DNA of 64,000 bases. It comes from Pyropia yezoensis (lineage: Eukaryota > Rhodophyta > Bangiophyceae > Bangiales > Bangiaceae). The stretch is taken from the NCBI GenBank assembly GCA_009829735.1, contig CM020618.1, forward strand, positions 36,184,894 through 36,248,893, given 5' to 3'. Under the pieces are notes generated by a model that saw only the letters and a program-made list of their open reading frames with translations, ran no database searches and had not been told where the DNA came from. Position numbers and translations under genes: made by a program. This document shows, piece after piece, positions 53,175 through 63,606 of this stretch; position 1 is the stretch's first letter; every line of letters begins with the position of its first letter.

Positions 53175-54734
53175 TCCATTTTGCATGCGCGAGGGGTGAG
53201 GGGCGGGGGCCCTCTGGTCCCACCCCTATCCCCCCTCTGGTTTATCTGCGTGTGTGTGTCTATTGTTTCTTGTTGGTATGGGTGGGTGGGTGTGGGGTGG
53301 ATTGCGGCAGCGTGTATGTATGTGGTGGTGCGTTTGGTGCGTGTGTACGAATAGGTTTACTCTCTTGCGCTCTTCGTGGGAGGCACGGAACCACAGCGGC
53401 AGCGTTGCCGTCTGCGCATGGTGGGGAAAAGAACTCGACGAGAAGCCAATAGCGTAGTAAAACGAGAGAAAGAGAGCGTCCGAGCGCGGGCCACTGGCGC
53501 CGACACTCGGACAGGCACCGTCGTCGAGACGTGCCGTCGCCGCTGCGACTGTCCGTGCCCAGCCTTGTCGTGTTCCACCCGGGCGGCAGCCGCCGTGAAC
53601 GCCAGCCCGCACGCTGACCCTCCCCAGCTGGGGAAGATGGGGTGCTGGTCGGGTGCCCCGAAAGCGGAAGATGCTGCAAGTTGCAGCGTCAATGTGGGTG
53701 AGGGCTGGTGAAGTATGTGGGCGGGAGGAGGGGCAATCTGAACGACCCAGCGCATGGGCATCCCTGCAGGAAAGCACGCTTCTCCTGGGACCTGCCAACG
53801 TAGGTATCAATGTAAATGAATATGTGCATACAGTACCTATGTAGCTTGACAGCAGAGCCCGGCTGGAACAGGTGAAAGGGTCAAATTGTCGCTGCTGCCG
53901 CTACCACCACTGCCGCCACTGTCTCCGCTGTCGCCGCACCCTGCCTGATAGTGGCTGCGGCGATCAAGGAGACGGCGGCCATGGCGCTCCACAGCAGCAG
54001 ACAGCCGGCGGGGGTGGGCCAGGATGTGCTGCCCGTAGAGAGAGCTGCCGGCGCGGACCGCTACATGGTTCTTGCCTTCGCCCAGGCACAGGCCGACATA
54101 TCCAGTGGTGTGGCTCCCCCGGACGCCACCCCCCCCCCCCGGACTTCCTCATGTCAGTGAGCCATCTCATCGTTGCCTATCTCACCCACACACCACCTCT
54201 TCCCGGTGCTATGCCCTGCGAACTATTCATGAGATTGGCGCACGCTCGCCAATCGTCGACCCGCGGAAACCACATCAGCTCACTCTGCTGCCTGGCGTCC
54301 TCTAGCAGCAGGCGCCTCTGCATCCCACAATCCAGCTGAGCACAGCACTTCTCAGTACCGACTGACCCACGGCCATACAGTCCAAGATGAGACTCCGATG
54401 AAGAACGCTCTCCCTGATGCGCGTATACGGGTGCTGCTGGTGTACCAGGGAGGCGGCGGAGAGGGGCCATGTTGCCTACGTTCGAGCTCCGCAGCCGCAC
54501 GAGGCGTACACAGGGGGGTGGGGGTGGCGGCGGCGGCCGTCGCTCGATGGACCGGCTGCCGCATTCGTGGCGGACAGAAAAACAGGTCAGGCATGCGCCG
54601 GGCTCTGGCTGCGCATGCAAGCCGTAGTCGTACTGTAAATCCGAAAAAACGCACTCACGACAACACCCGGAGGAAAAACCGCAAGCAAAAAAAAGCAAGC
54701 TTGAGGGGCATACAGGCACAGGAAGAGGAAACTT
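53175..54734. other. Intergenic stretch between converging cyclin and UBL genes
   Basis: About 1.5 kb that should contain the 3' ends of both neighbours. GT-rich DNA (53240-53345) follows the cyclin stop. An open frame at 53872-54339 is Cys/Arg-rich without a recognisable domain and is not called. A C run (54127-54140) is present. Confidence 0.45.
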
Positions 54735-56378
54735 TTACATGATCGAGCAGCAGCAGCCTGCTCCCTTGGCCGGCCGCTCCTTAGCCTCCTCTGCCGCCGC
54801 CCTGTGAGGCTTGCACAACAAGTGGACCGCCGTAACGCCGTCGGTGGGGTCACCGGGTGCTGTACCGCCAATGGCAAAATCGTAATCTAGGCGAGGAAGG
54901 GAGCGGAGAATGCAGTCGGGCCAGAAAGTAGCAACAGGGACCCAGAGCAGGAGCATGACAATACAGAGCGAACACAGCTCACAAAGCGCACCAGCCAGTT
55001 GACCCCCCCGCGCGTCAGTAAAGACTGAAGCACAACGAAAAAATGCAGCTGAGGCGTTCTGCTACGCTCCGACACAGCGGACCGAGAGATGCGGCCATCC
55101 TCAACCAGGCCACGAGAGCCACATCTGGCAGCCCAGCGGCGCACCTCGACAAATAAAGGGCGCACACACAATGAACACCCGACTGACATGAACCACACGG
55201 CCCACTACCGGTGCATACCGGCCGGCGCACAGAGAAAGAAGACTCTCCGCCACCCCGTGTGCACGAGTCCAAGAGCACCACTGTCCACCCCAAACCTGCG
55301 GCGATGGTAGCGCAAGGTCCCATTACAAATCATCACGAGCGGCCACCACACCACTTGCACACCACCCATGCAGTCGCGACCGCATCCTGAACCTCAGCAC
55401 GCGGCTGAACCACAACTCAAACTGTCGCGTACCTGCTAGCTTGCGCGAGTCGTCCAGGAACTTCCCCAGATGGAGAAGCCGCATCTCGTCTGGGGATACC
55501 ACCGCTGGTAAGTGAGAGGCACGTAGGAAGTCGGCGACCTCTGCAGAGCGTCCGTATGCACGGACCGCGAAAACCGCACGTGTCGCAGGGTCGATGGCGG
55601 AAGGGAAGAGATGTTGGGACAACATGGGGTAGCAGGGAACGCACGCAAGGCGCCACAGACCAAAGCAAGATGGATCGTTAGGGCTGGGCTCCTAGGGGCA
55701 ATGCTCGCCAGGCCTGCCTGGGCTGCATAGAGCCGTGCGAGGCAGAAAAACATACGCACCACCATGCACGACACCCATACTGACGCCACCCGCACCGCCA
55801 CCACAACAATGGCGTCGCCAGTGCGCACAGGTACGAGCTGGCCCGATGCTCATGGTTGGAAGTCCTCTCTCCAACCCTCGACCACACAACACACAAAGGC
55901 ACGAAATAGTACAAAAAAATGCATGGACGACACCGCCAGGAGTCTCCCACCCCCTCAGTCGAGCCAACGTACGAGGAGGTTGTTGGGTCAGGATCTGCGA
56001 CTTGACGTCTCGCACACTCGTCTCTGGTGGCGCGCTCAACCGGAACTCGGTGCTATTCGCAAGCAGGCACCGTAGGGTGCACAGGCCCACCTCCCCTGCC
56101 GTCGGCGATGTTGCCTCTGCCAAAGGCCCAGCGCTGGTCGCTTCTGGGGGAGGCACAGCGGCAGAGCCAGACTCACTTGGGTCAGTCGCCCCTTCCGCCA
56201 CCGGCATCTGGGAATACACAGGTGCCACATCCAGGGCGGGTCCCCCTCCGGAAGCTGCCCCGCCGCCACCAGCAGCACCTTCCCCACCCGCCGTCTCCAT
56301 CGGCAGAGCCCCGTCCAGCAGGCCGCTCATGCCAGGCGGAGGAACGGGCTCATCCACCCTCGCCGACGCCGAGTCCAT
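54735..56378 (-). CDS. Membrane-anchored ubiquitin-fold (MUB/UBL3-like) protein, 3 exons
   Basis: Predicted spliced CDS: exon 1 56378-55973, exon 2 55489-55433, exon 3 54886-54735 (204 residues). Donors are GTACGT and GTACGC, both acceptors end in AG, and phases agree. Residues 1-95 are Gly/Ala/Pro-rich; the start at 56378 is a choice, since a later Met would also serve. Residues about 97-185 form a ubiquitin-like fold: LRCLLANSTEFRLSAPPETS and DVKSQIL, then MRLLHLGKFLDD in exon 2, then DGVTAVHLLCKP in exon 3. The C-terminus is GCCCSIM, a CaaX box whose final Met predicts farnesylation, with two extra Cys that could be palmitoylated. In plants and animals this family docks ubiquitin-conjugating enzymes at, or sorts proteins to, membranes. 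Confidence 0.8.
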
Positions 56379-58458
56379 CCCGACGTCGGCAGCGCAGCAG
56401 CCGCCCGCGTCCCGCCCCGCCGCAACGTCACCGTCCGGCTGCTTCCGCTTCGAAACCGACCAGAGAAGGGGAGGGGGAGGGGGTTGGAAAAGAGTGAATC
56501 GCCGCACCCGGCGGTCAAGCCAGTGATCACGCAACAGCCGCCGACGGACCAGGCATGCCCCGCTGCAGACACGCCAGCCGCGGAAGGTGACCCCGAGGTG
56601 GCACAAGTCGCTGACCAACGCCACAGGTGAGGTGGCTATATGCGGCGTCAGGCGCAGCCGCCTCGGTCACGAGGATGCGACAGGTACAGCACAAAAAGAG
56701 GGGGCGTAGACCCGACCGGCAGCGCAGCACAGCCACCTCGCGAAGGCTGCGTCCACCAGGGTGACGCAATGTCCAGACCGCGCCCTTCCCCCCCCCCCCC
56801 ACAACAGGCAGCGACCCACCACCCCCCCGCTCCCGTCCCCCCCTCCTCACCACCACGCACCCCCACAAGGCTGCAACTCGCAAAAAAAAAAAACACGGGT
56901 CGTCGGGGCGTCGGCCGCCCGGCACGCGCGGGGAGGGGAGGGTGGATTGGATGGGGGACAGGGGGGAATGGGGAGGAGGGGGAGGGTTGGATGGGTAACG
57001 GAGCAGCGTGGGGGGGTGAGGGGGCGGAGGGACCGCCACGCGCCCCGTGCGCCGCGTGTGCGCGGCAGCCGCTCGGCGGCCTCGTGCACGGGCGGGCGAC
57101 GTCACGCGCGACGAGGGCGCGCTCAAGCCGCAGGCGAGGGGTGTGCTCGACGCGCCCCACCCCGACGGCTGGGAGGAGGCGGCTGCGAGCGGTCCCGTGC
57201 CGCGGTGCGAGAAACTGACGTCTCCCCGACGGACACCACCGTACCCCCCACCCCCCCCCACAGCAGGCGGATGTCAAGGCCTTCGCCGTGCCCGCGACGA
57301 CGAAAAGCGGAGTGGGGGTCCTTGGCGGCGTGCTGGTGGGGGGGGGGGTTCGCGGCCGCGACGGGTGCGCCCCCTGGGACGGGACACCGATGCCGGTCCT
57401 CTCCTCCATTCTGTGACCTTGCCAGCGCATCCGGGCCGCGTCTGGGCGCACTCGGCCTGTGACTGCCCCCCTCGGGGACTTGTCTCCCAGCGCCGTGGGC
57501 ATGACAGAGCGGAAAGCGCGGGCTGCGCACTCAGTGACTGTAAACGCTCTGACCGGCCAATGGGGGGGGCGCAGACCCCTCCGCCCCCCCCCCAGACTGG
57601 CCTCTGGGGGGGGCACTCTGAGCCACTGGGCTCGGGCCCACGGACGAGTTCGGTGGTGTGCCCGCGAGGCCAACGACGGCAGGGGGCGCACGGTATACAC
57701 ATCCTACATATATAGCACGACTCTCCCGGAATGGACGCTGTGCAAAGCGCGAAAAACGATTGGTCCTGCAGCTGCGGGGGAGGCAGCTGCCAGATTCAGA
57801 CAGCCGTCCTTGCTCCGAGATCATTGCATATAATTACTATAACGACATTGTATCGTATTTACTGTAACGACATTGCACATGCATTTTGGCTGCGCCGATT
57901 TTCTTACTGCCACCGAGGATTGCCAGTCAGGGTATGCAGGTGGTTATTATTCCCCCCCGCAGTTATCCCCCCCCGCGCGCTATCCAACCCAGCCAGAGAT
58001 ATGTCATGTACACTTGACTGCACGCCATCCCCACCACTGCACCCACTCGTATGTACCTCTTCATCCAGCCCCTGGAGCCGCCATCAAAGAGCAACCGCTA
58101 TGGTAGGATGCGAGCGGCACGGCAGTGAAGGCCAGCTGGCCCGCCCTCGGCAGTGAGCGTGGCATCCCACACCGGACGACAAGCGCCTCGCTGACCGCTC
58201 TCGAGGGGAAAGGGGGTGCATGATCCTCCAGAGGATACTTGGGCGGGGGGGGAATAGGAACCGCGACAAACGAGAGAAAAAGCAAACAACGACAATCCAA
58301 CACGTAGCCGAAAGAGAAAAGCGCCATCCCGTGCCGAGGCGATGCAGCCCGCGACTCACGCTGGCGTGACCCGGTGCCCAGGGATCCCCACGGGCTGCAG
58401 CCACGCTGGCAGACATTGCCGCCGCGAGTCGGCGCAGCTCCCTCTCGCCCTGCACCCT
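56379..58458. other. Intergenic stretch upstream of the UBL gene, no gene recognised
   Basis: About 2.1 kb. 56700-57620 is extremely low-complexity with C runs (56790-56802, 57580-57590), an A run (56881-56892) and long overlapping open frames in most frames, as expected from GC-rich sequence alone. 57690-57900 is AT-richer. 58080-58458 should include the 3' untranslated region of the peptidase gene. Confidence 0.45.
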
Positions 58459-61407
58459 CTAGGCAGCCGGCGCACTGGATGGTGACGGCGACGGCTGCAG
58501 GTCCAGGGTGGCGGCGAGCGCCTCCAGCTCGTCCACGAGGGCCTCAAACTTGTCACACACGGCCGTGACGGGGGCTGTGCTGGTGGCGTTCACCCCCACC
58601 GCCTGCAAAATTTCCAGGGGCCCCGCCGAGCCCCCCGCTCGGAGCGCGTCAAGGTACGTCTCCACGTCCATCTTCCCACCTTGGAAGCGGTCCACCACCA
58701 TCGCCGATGCCGCAAAGGAAGTAGCATACTGGTAGACGTAAAAGCCGTAGGGGTGGAAAAAGTGAAGGATACGGGCCCAGCCCACGTCCGCAACCGGGTC
58801 AGGTACGAGGGCAGGCCCGTGGTAGGTGGCGGAGATGTTGGCATACGTGGCGTTGAAGAAGCCGGGCGTCAGGGGTGTGCCCGCCACGGCGGCCTCGTGG
58901 ATGCTGAGTTCAAACTGGGCCAGCTGCGCCTGCCGAAAAAAGACCGTCACCACCCGGTCGAGCTGCGCGGCGAGGACCGCCGCCCGCTGTGCAGGAGAGG
59001 AGGCGCGGGCACGGAGGGTGTCGAACAGAAGAGCCTCATTGACCGTGCTGGCCACCTCTGCAGCGCGTGGGGGTCGCGAGAGAACGAGCCGAAGGGGCAC
59101 AGAGGGGGGGGCAGCCATAGGCCACGGGATCCAACAAAACGGGGCGGCAAACCAAGAGACGAAACGTGTTCGCGCTCCGTTAGTTCCATATCACCCACAC
59201 CACAAGAAAAACAGGCCCTGGACAACTGGGTAGATCAGCCACACACAGAGGAAAAAGGATAAACGGTACGTATATAGTCTAGGGCTTGCATCGTGACAGC
59301 GAGCGGGTTTCCCACATGCCGCAGACGTACCGGCTATGAACGTGGAGTACCCAGACGAGCTCGCCGGCTGGGTGGCACGCGCAAGCGCCGAGTGACCCGA
59401 ATGCCCCGCTTCGTGCGCGAGCGTCGTCACCCCCGCGAGGGAGTCCTCATAGTTGAGAAAAATGAAGGGCAGCGTCTCGTGGGAGCCCCCGCTGTAGGCG
59501 CCCGCCCGCTTGCCTTGGTTGGGAAACACATCCACCCAGCGCTGTTCATACAGGCCCTTTCGGAGGGCCTCTTGGTACGCGCTGCCCAACGGCGCCACGC
59601 TCTCCACCACCGCCGCCCGCCCAGCGTCGTAGGGGAAGCGAAAGTCCACACCCGGGATGAGGGGCGCGTGCACCTGCGGATTGCGGACGGGCAACGCGGC
59701 GCACGGCGCAGCGCCACACGCCGCCCAGAGACACGAGCAAGGGCAGATACGGGGTGCCACGGAGCGGGGCGTGCCGTTTTCCATGGCGCGCCCAACCGGG
59801 CAGCGGGCAACACAGACGTAATAGAAACAGGCAACGAGGAGCACGTCAGATGGCGGCGCAGAGGGCAGGCACCCCACGGGCAGGCTCGAAACCACCCACA
59901 CACTCCCACCCCTTCCCTACGGCGCGGCTGCCGGGTGAACACATCGGCCTGCCCCTCCCCCCCCGCGCACGTACGTCCCACGGTCGGAGCTGAAACGCCT
60001 CCCCCGCCGAGCTCCTCGCCCCCAGCAGCCGCCCCCGGAGGGCCATGTACTTGTGCAGCGTCCGCGGCAGCGCCGCCTGCACCGTCGACAGCAGCGACGT
60101 GTAGACGGCGGTGGGGATGCCCCTGAAGCCCAGCGCCGCCGCCAGGACGCTGTCATACCCACCCGCTTTGGCTTGGAGCACGACGGCCTTCACAGCCCAG
60201 CCGAGAAGCTGGACGTGTCGGGGGGAAAACAGCAACCGTCAAAGAAAAAAAAAAAAAAAGCATGTCAGGGGGTGAGGGGGTCGTTAGACACTGATCCACA
60301 GCGCCCACACTCGCTGCGGCTGGCTCCACGGCGGCCGGCCGGCCGTACGTACAATCCCGCTCAACAGCGGTGGGAGAGGGAGCACCTCCCCCGGTCCCCC
60401 GTCGCCACACGCCGTGCGCACCCACAGCGGCAGCCGTCGGCACGGAGCGGCGGCGACCGCGCACCCCCCCGCCCCCCACCCCCCCCCCCACCCCCCTCCA
60501 ACAGTCCCGAGAACCATACCTCTGCCAGCGTGTTGGCGTGCCGCCCAAACTCGCCATTCCGCGAACGGAGCGCCGCCTCCCGCCGCACCCGGTCGTCGCT
60601 GAGCGCGTGGCCCGCATAGTTGGTGGCCGTCACTGGCCGCTCCACCCCCGCCCCGTCCCGGATGGGCGGGAAGGCCAGGCCCGAGTGGACCAGCGCCGCC
60701 CACGCGCGGCTCGCCGCACGCGCCGACCCGCCGAGCACCTCCTCCACCGTCACTTGCGGCGCCGCCGACGGCGTCGCCGCCGCCGCTGCAGCCGCCCACA
60801 AGGCGCCCGCCGCCGGCGGGGCCGCCCCCTCCACACGGCTCCACGGCTCCACCACGGGCAGCGTCCACAGCTCCCCGTCTGCGGGGGGGGGCAGCCGCCC
60901 CGGCGCGTCGGTCGCGGATGACACGCTGCGCCCCCAGACGCGGGACTCGAGCGCCGTGACGCGACCGAGGGCGGCCTTGGCCCCATCGTCATTGACGTCC
61001 ACGTCGTGCCGCATGCGTGCGTACACCCACAAGCGGACGAGGCGCCCCCCGATGGGGGCGGTGCCATTGGCCGGGTCGGCGCCGTCGACGACCGCCGCCA
61101 CCGCCGCCAGCTCCGCGTCAAAGGCCGACACGTTGGCAAACACCGTCTCCACCGCCCATGTGGCGTTGCGGGGCACGTCTGCCCGGGCGGGCAGGGGCGT
61201 TGCCGCCGCCGCCCGGGTGGCGAGGCCGCCCACCGCCGCGGACGCGGCGGCGGGCGCCGCCGCCGCCGCCGCCGGCGGGGGCGCCGCCCCCCCGCCGACG
61301 ACCCCCCCGGCAGCGGCGGCCGCGGCCACGGCCGCGGCGGCCGCCAGGCAGAGCACAGGGACAGGACCGCCGCGCCGCCGCAACGCGGCACGGGCAGCAG
61401 GCGCCAT
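58459..61407 (-). CDS. M3B oligoendopeptidase F-like zinc peptidase, 4 exons, probably secreted
   Basis: Predicted spliced CDS: exon 1 61407-60520, exon 2 60208-59975, exon 3 59673-59331, exon 4 59057-58459; 2064 nt, 687 residues, all phases consistent. Introns are 311, 301 and 273 bp with donors GTATGG, GTACGT and GTACGT and AG acceptors. Residues 1-35 (MAPAARAALRRRGGPV then a long Ala/Leu/Val run) look like a signal peptide or membrane anchor; an Ala/Pro-rich stretch follows. The M3 helical domain contains ALESRVWG and RNGEFGRHANTLAELLGW. The zinc site is HEAGH (461-465), with the third ligand Glu489 in STFIAEVAST, 28 residues after the first His as in bacterial PepF. The C-terminal part has HPYGFYVYQYATSFAASAM. 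It should cleave short peptides. A Pro/Ser tail ends it. Confidence 0.88.
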
Positions 61408-62199
61408 TGCAATGCAAAAAAAAAAGGGGTGGCCTCTACTCGGGAAGGATGGGTGCGGGCACAGCGCCGGGCTGGGACACGCTCCCGTCCGGTGGACGCG
61501 CCCCGAGCGGCCGCTCCCAGCATTCACACGAGGCGGGGGGTGGGCGTCGGGGGAGCGGCCAGCCGCCGCCCAACCGCGGCGGCGTGGAACACGGGGGCGG
61601 TGGGAATATGTAGGGGGGCGCCCTGGGAAGGGGCGGCGCCCGCACGCGGCTGGCCGCGCAGCGGGGGATGGAAGCCGGCGGGCCCCGCCGAGCGCGGCGT
61701 GTGGCCGCCGGCGCCCCACCCTCACAGAGCGCGTCTGCCCCACGGCGGCGGGCCGGGCGCAGCGCCGCCCGTCGGGCGGGGTGGATCCCAGCCCTGGCCG
61801 CCGCTGCGGACGCGGGGGTTGACGCGGGCCACCACCGCGTTGTGGATCATCCCGTGATGTGGCCGTCGGCATGGTTACGTTGCGGGCGTGCCTGTCCCCC
61901 CTCACTTCCCAGCTGGATAGAGCTCCCGCCAGCGCATACTTGTGTCTCCCCCACAGGCCTCGCCAGTGAGTACAGTACGTACCTGGCCGATCCTATCCAT
62001 GCATATCCACGAGGGGGGGGAAGGGGGACTAGCGTGTGTGCGGCTCACATCCCAGGATGGCCCACGAAGAGACAGACACACACCCACGGTCAACAGAACG
62101 GGGCGGGGACAGGGGCCGGCGCGAGCGTCCGCGCGCGAGTCCTCGTCATGGGATTGCAATCCTGTGTGTATGAATGTACATACAGTACATATATATTTG
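61408..62199. other. Upstream region of the peptidase gene, no gene recognised
   Basis: About 790 bases; GC-rich near the gene, with an A run at 61416-61425, becoming more mixed toward 62000. It should hold the peptidase promoter on the minus strand; no clear TATA box seen. The end (62170-62199) is an AT-rich GTACATA/GTACATATATA stretch into which the transposon inserted. Confidence 0.45.
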
Positions 62200-62201
62200 T
62201 A

Positions 62202-62232
62202 CAGTTGGTACCCAATATTAGTTGCCCACCCC
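62202..62232 (+). repeat. Left terminal inverted repeat of Tc1/mariner derivative
   Basis: Begins CAGTTGGTACCCAATATTA; pairs with the reverse complement of 62927-62957 at 29 of 31 positions. Confidence 0.9.
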
Positions 62233-62297
62233 AACCGTCAGATCCTGAGATTAATATTGACTCGATGCGACCGTCCGTTTCCAGTGCAAGAAACGCA

Positions 62298-62759
62298 CTA
62301 ATACTTGGTGCCAGACCCGTTCGCTTCTACCACCCCCCGCACACGGCGGCACATGCTCTCGGTCTGGTGCTTGACATAGGCGCTCGGTATCGACGCCCAC
62401 TCTTCCTGCAGGGCAGTGAACAGCTCGTCCTTCGTCTTGGGGAGGGGGGGCCCGACTGCGGTGCTGGTTCGTCCCTGGTTGACCTTTTCGGCGATTTCCG
62501 CCGTTGAGGCGAAAGGGTTGCCGTCCACCACCCGGCGGAGCCCGCGGAGCTCTCGAGGGCTGAGGAGCTTCGGCCGACCTCGGTTCTCCTGGCGCGCAGT
62601 GGCCGCCGCCCGCCGCGCGTTGGCTGCGTGGTAGCTGACCACCGTCTTGGGGATGCCGAGCGCGGTGGCGATGGCCCCATTGGACTTCTTGTTCGTGACC
62701 ATGGTCTTGATGGCGCCGACTTCCTGGGGGCATAGGGGGGTCCTGCCCTTGCCCCCCAT
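62298..62759 (-). CDS. Truncated Tc1/mariner transposase: HTH domains fused to C-terminal tail
   Basis: 153 residues from the ATG at 62759. Residues about 5-50 are a helix-turn-helix (AIKTMVTNKKSNGAIATALG, then IPKTVVSYH). About 60-90 is a second paired-like part (GRPKLLSPRELRGLRRVVDG). The sequence then jumps in frame to the typical Tc1 end: ELFTALQEEWASIP, an SMCRRVRGV-like helix and GSGTKY. The DDE catalytic domain, normally about 200 residues in this position, is absent. The product could bind the element's ends without cutting, as repressor forms of other transposases do; this is inference. Confidence 0.85.
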   Translation of the reverse strand: MGGKGRTPLCPQEVGAIKTMVTNKKSNGAIATALGIPKTVVSYHAANARRAAATARQENRGRPKLLSPRELRGLRRVVDGNPFASTAEIAEKVNQGRTSTAVGPPLPKTKDELFTALQEEWASIPSAYVKHQTESMCRRVRGVVEANGSGTKY

Positions 62760-62926
62760 GGTGCTGCTTTTTTTTTTCTTCGCTGGGAGAGAAGCTATGG
62801 GCGCTTCTTTATAGCACCATGCCCCGCAACGCTGCGCCCAAGTGACTGCAATGCGCCAGAGCGGCACCACTGAGGCCGCTTTTTGGATCTCGTCCGTGGT
62901 CGATTTGGTGTAAAAAGTGATCCGCC

Positions 62927-62957
62927 AGGGTGGGCAAATAATATTGGGTACCAACTG
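62927..62957 (-). repeat. Right terminal inverted repeat of Tc1/mariner derivative
   Basis: Reverse complement starts CAGTTGGTACCCAATATTA; mirror of 62202-62232, followed by the TA duplication. Confidence 0.9.
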
Positions 62958-62959
62958 TA

Positions 62960-63575
62960 CATACAGTACATATACATATGTACATACGTCCGCCGCCCCG
63001 CCACAGGGGAGGACAAGGCCGGGGGGTGACGGCGGGCGGGAGGAGGCTGCCAGCGACGACGACGCGGATGACGGCGACGCCGGCGACGATGCCCCGCCCC
63101 GCCGCGTCGGCCGCCGCGAGCGCCGCGTGCAGCGCGGCATGGCGCTCGACGGCGTGGGCGGCCAACGTGAGAAGGACGTGGCCGGGCACGGCGTGGCCGG
63201 GCACGGCACGGCGTCGCCGGGCACGGCCCGTTGGCGAGGATGAGCCGCCCGGCGGGCTCCCCAAACCGCGCCACCGTTCCTGGCAGCCCCCCCGTCCTGC
63301 GCGGCGGCCGCCTCGAGGGAGCCCCCCCGCCGCCGGCGCCGTCAGCACCGACAGCGTGCCCGCGTCGGGGTCGCGACAAAGACGTTCGCCAGTTGGACTA
63401 AATGGGGGTGGCGCAGTCGGCGGAGGCGGGTTGGCTCGGCGACCGCTGCCGCGCGTTCTCGGGGCGTCAGCGCCTGGAGGTGGCCCCCACTCTTCCCCCG
63501 CCATGTGTCCCCGGCGTCTCTCTGTTGGTTGGGGGGGGGGGGGGTGGGGAGGGGTAAACCGGGGGCCGGGGGGGT

Positions 63576-63606
<31 letters not shown>

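Larger units (their letters stand above)
62202..62957 (-). mobile_element. Tc1/mariner deletion derivative (MITE-like) with TA target duplication
   Basis: 756-bp element with 31-bp terminal inverted repeats (62202-62232 and 62927-62957; 29 of 31 match) starting CAGTTGGTACCC, flanked by TA on both sides (62200-62201, 62958-62959). It contains one short ORF that joins the DNA-binding start and the very end of a Tc1-type transposase, without the catalytic middle. It therefore cannot move by itself but could be moved by a full-length relative. Confidence 0.9.

Noticed and set aside
53872..54339. Cys/Arg-rich open frame as a small gene
   Set aside because: No conserved domain; another frame over the same bases is equally long, and composition alone explains the open frame.
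56648..57715. Long overlapping open frames on both strands
   Set aside because: All frames are long because GC-rich sequence lacks stop codons. The translations are Arg/Pro/Gly low-complexity with no domain and no agreement with flanking splice sites.
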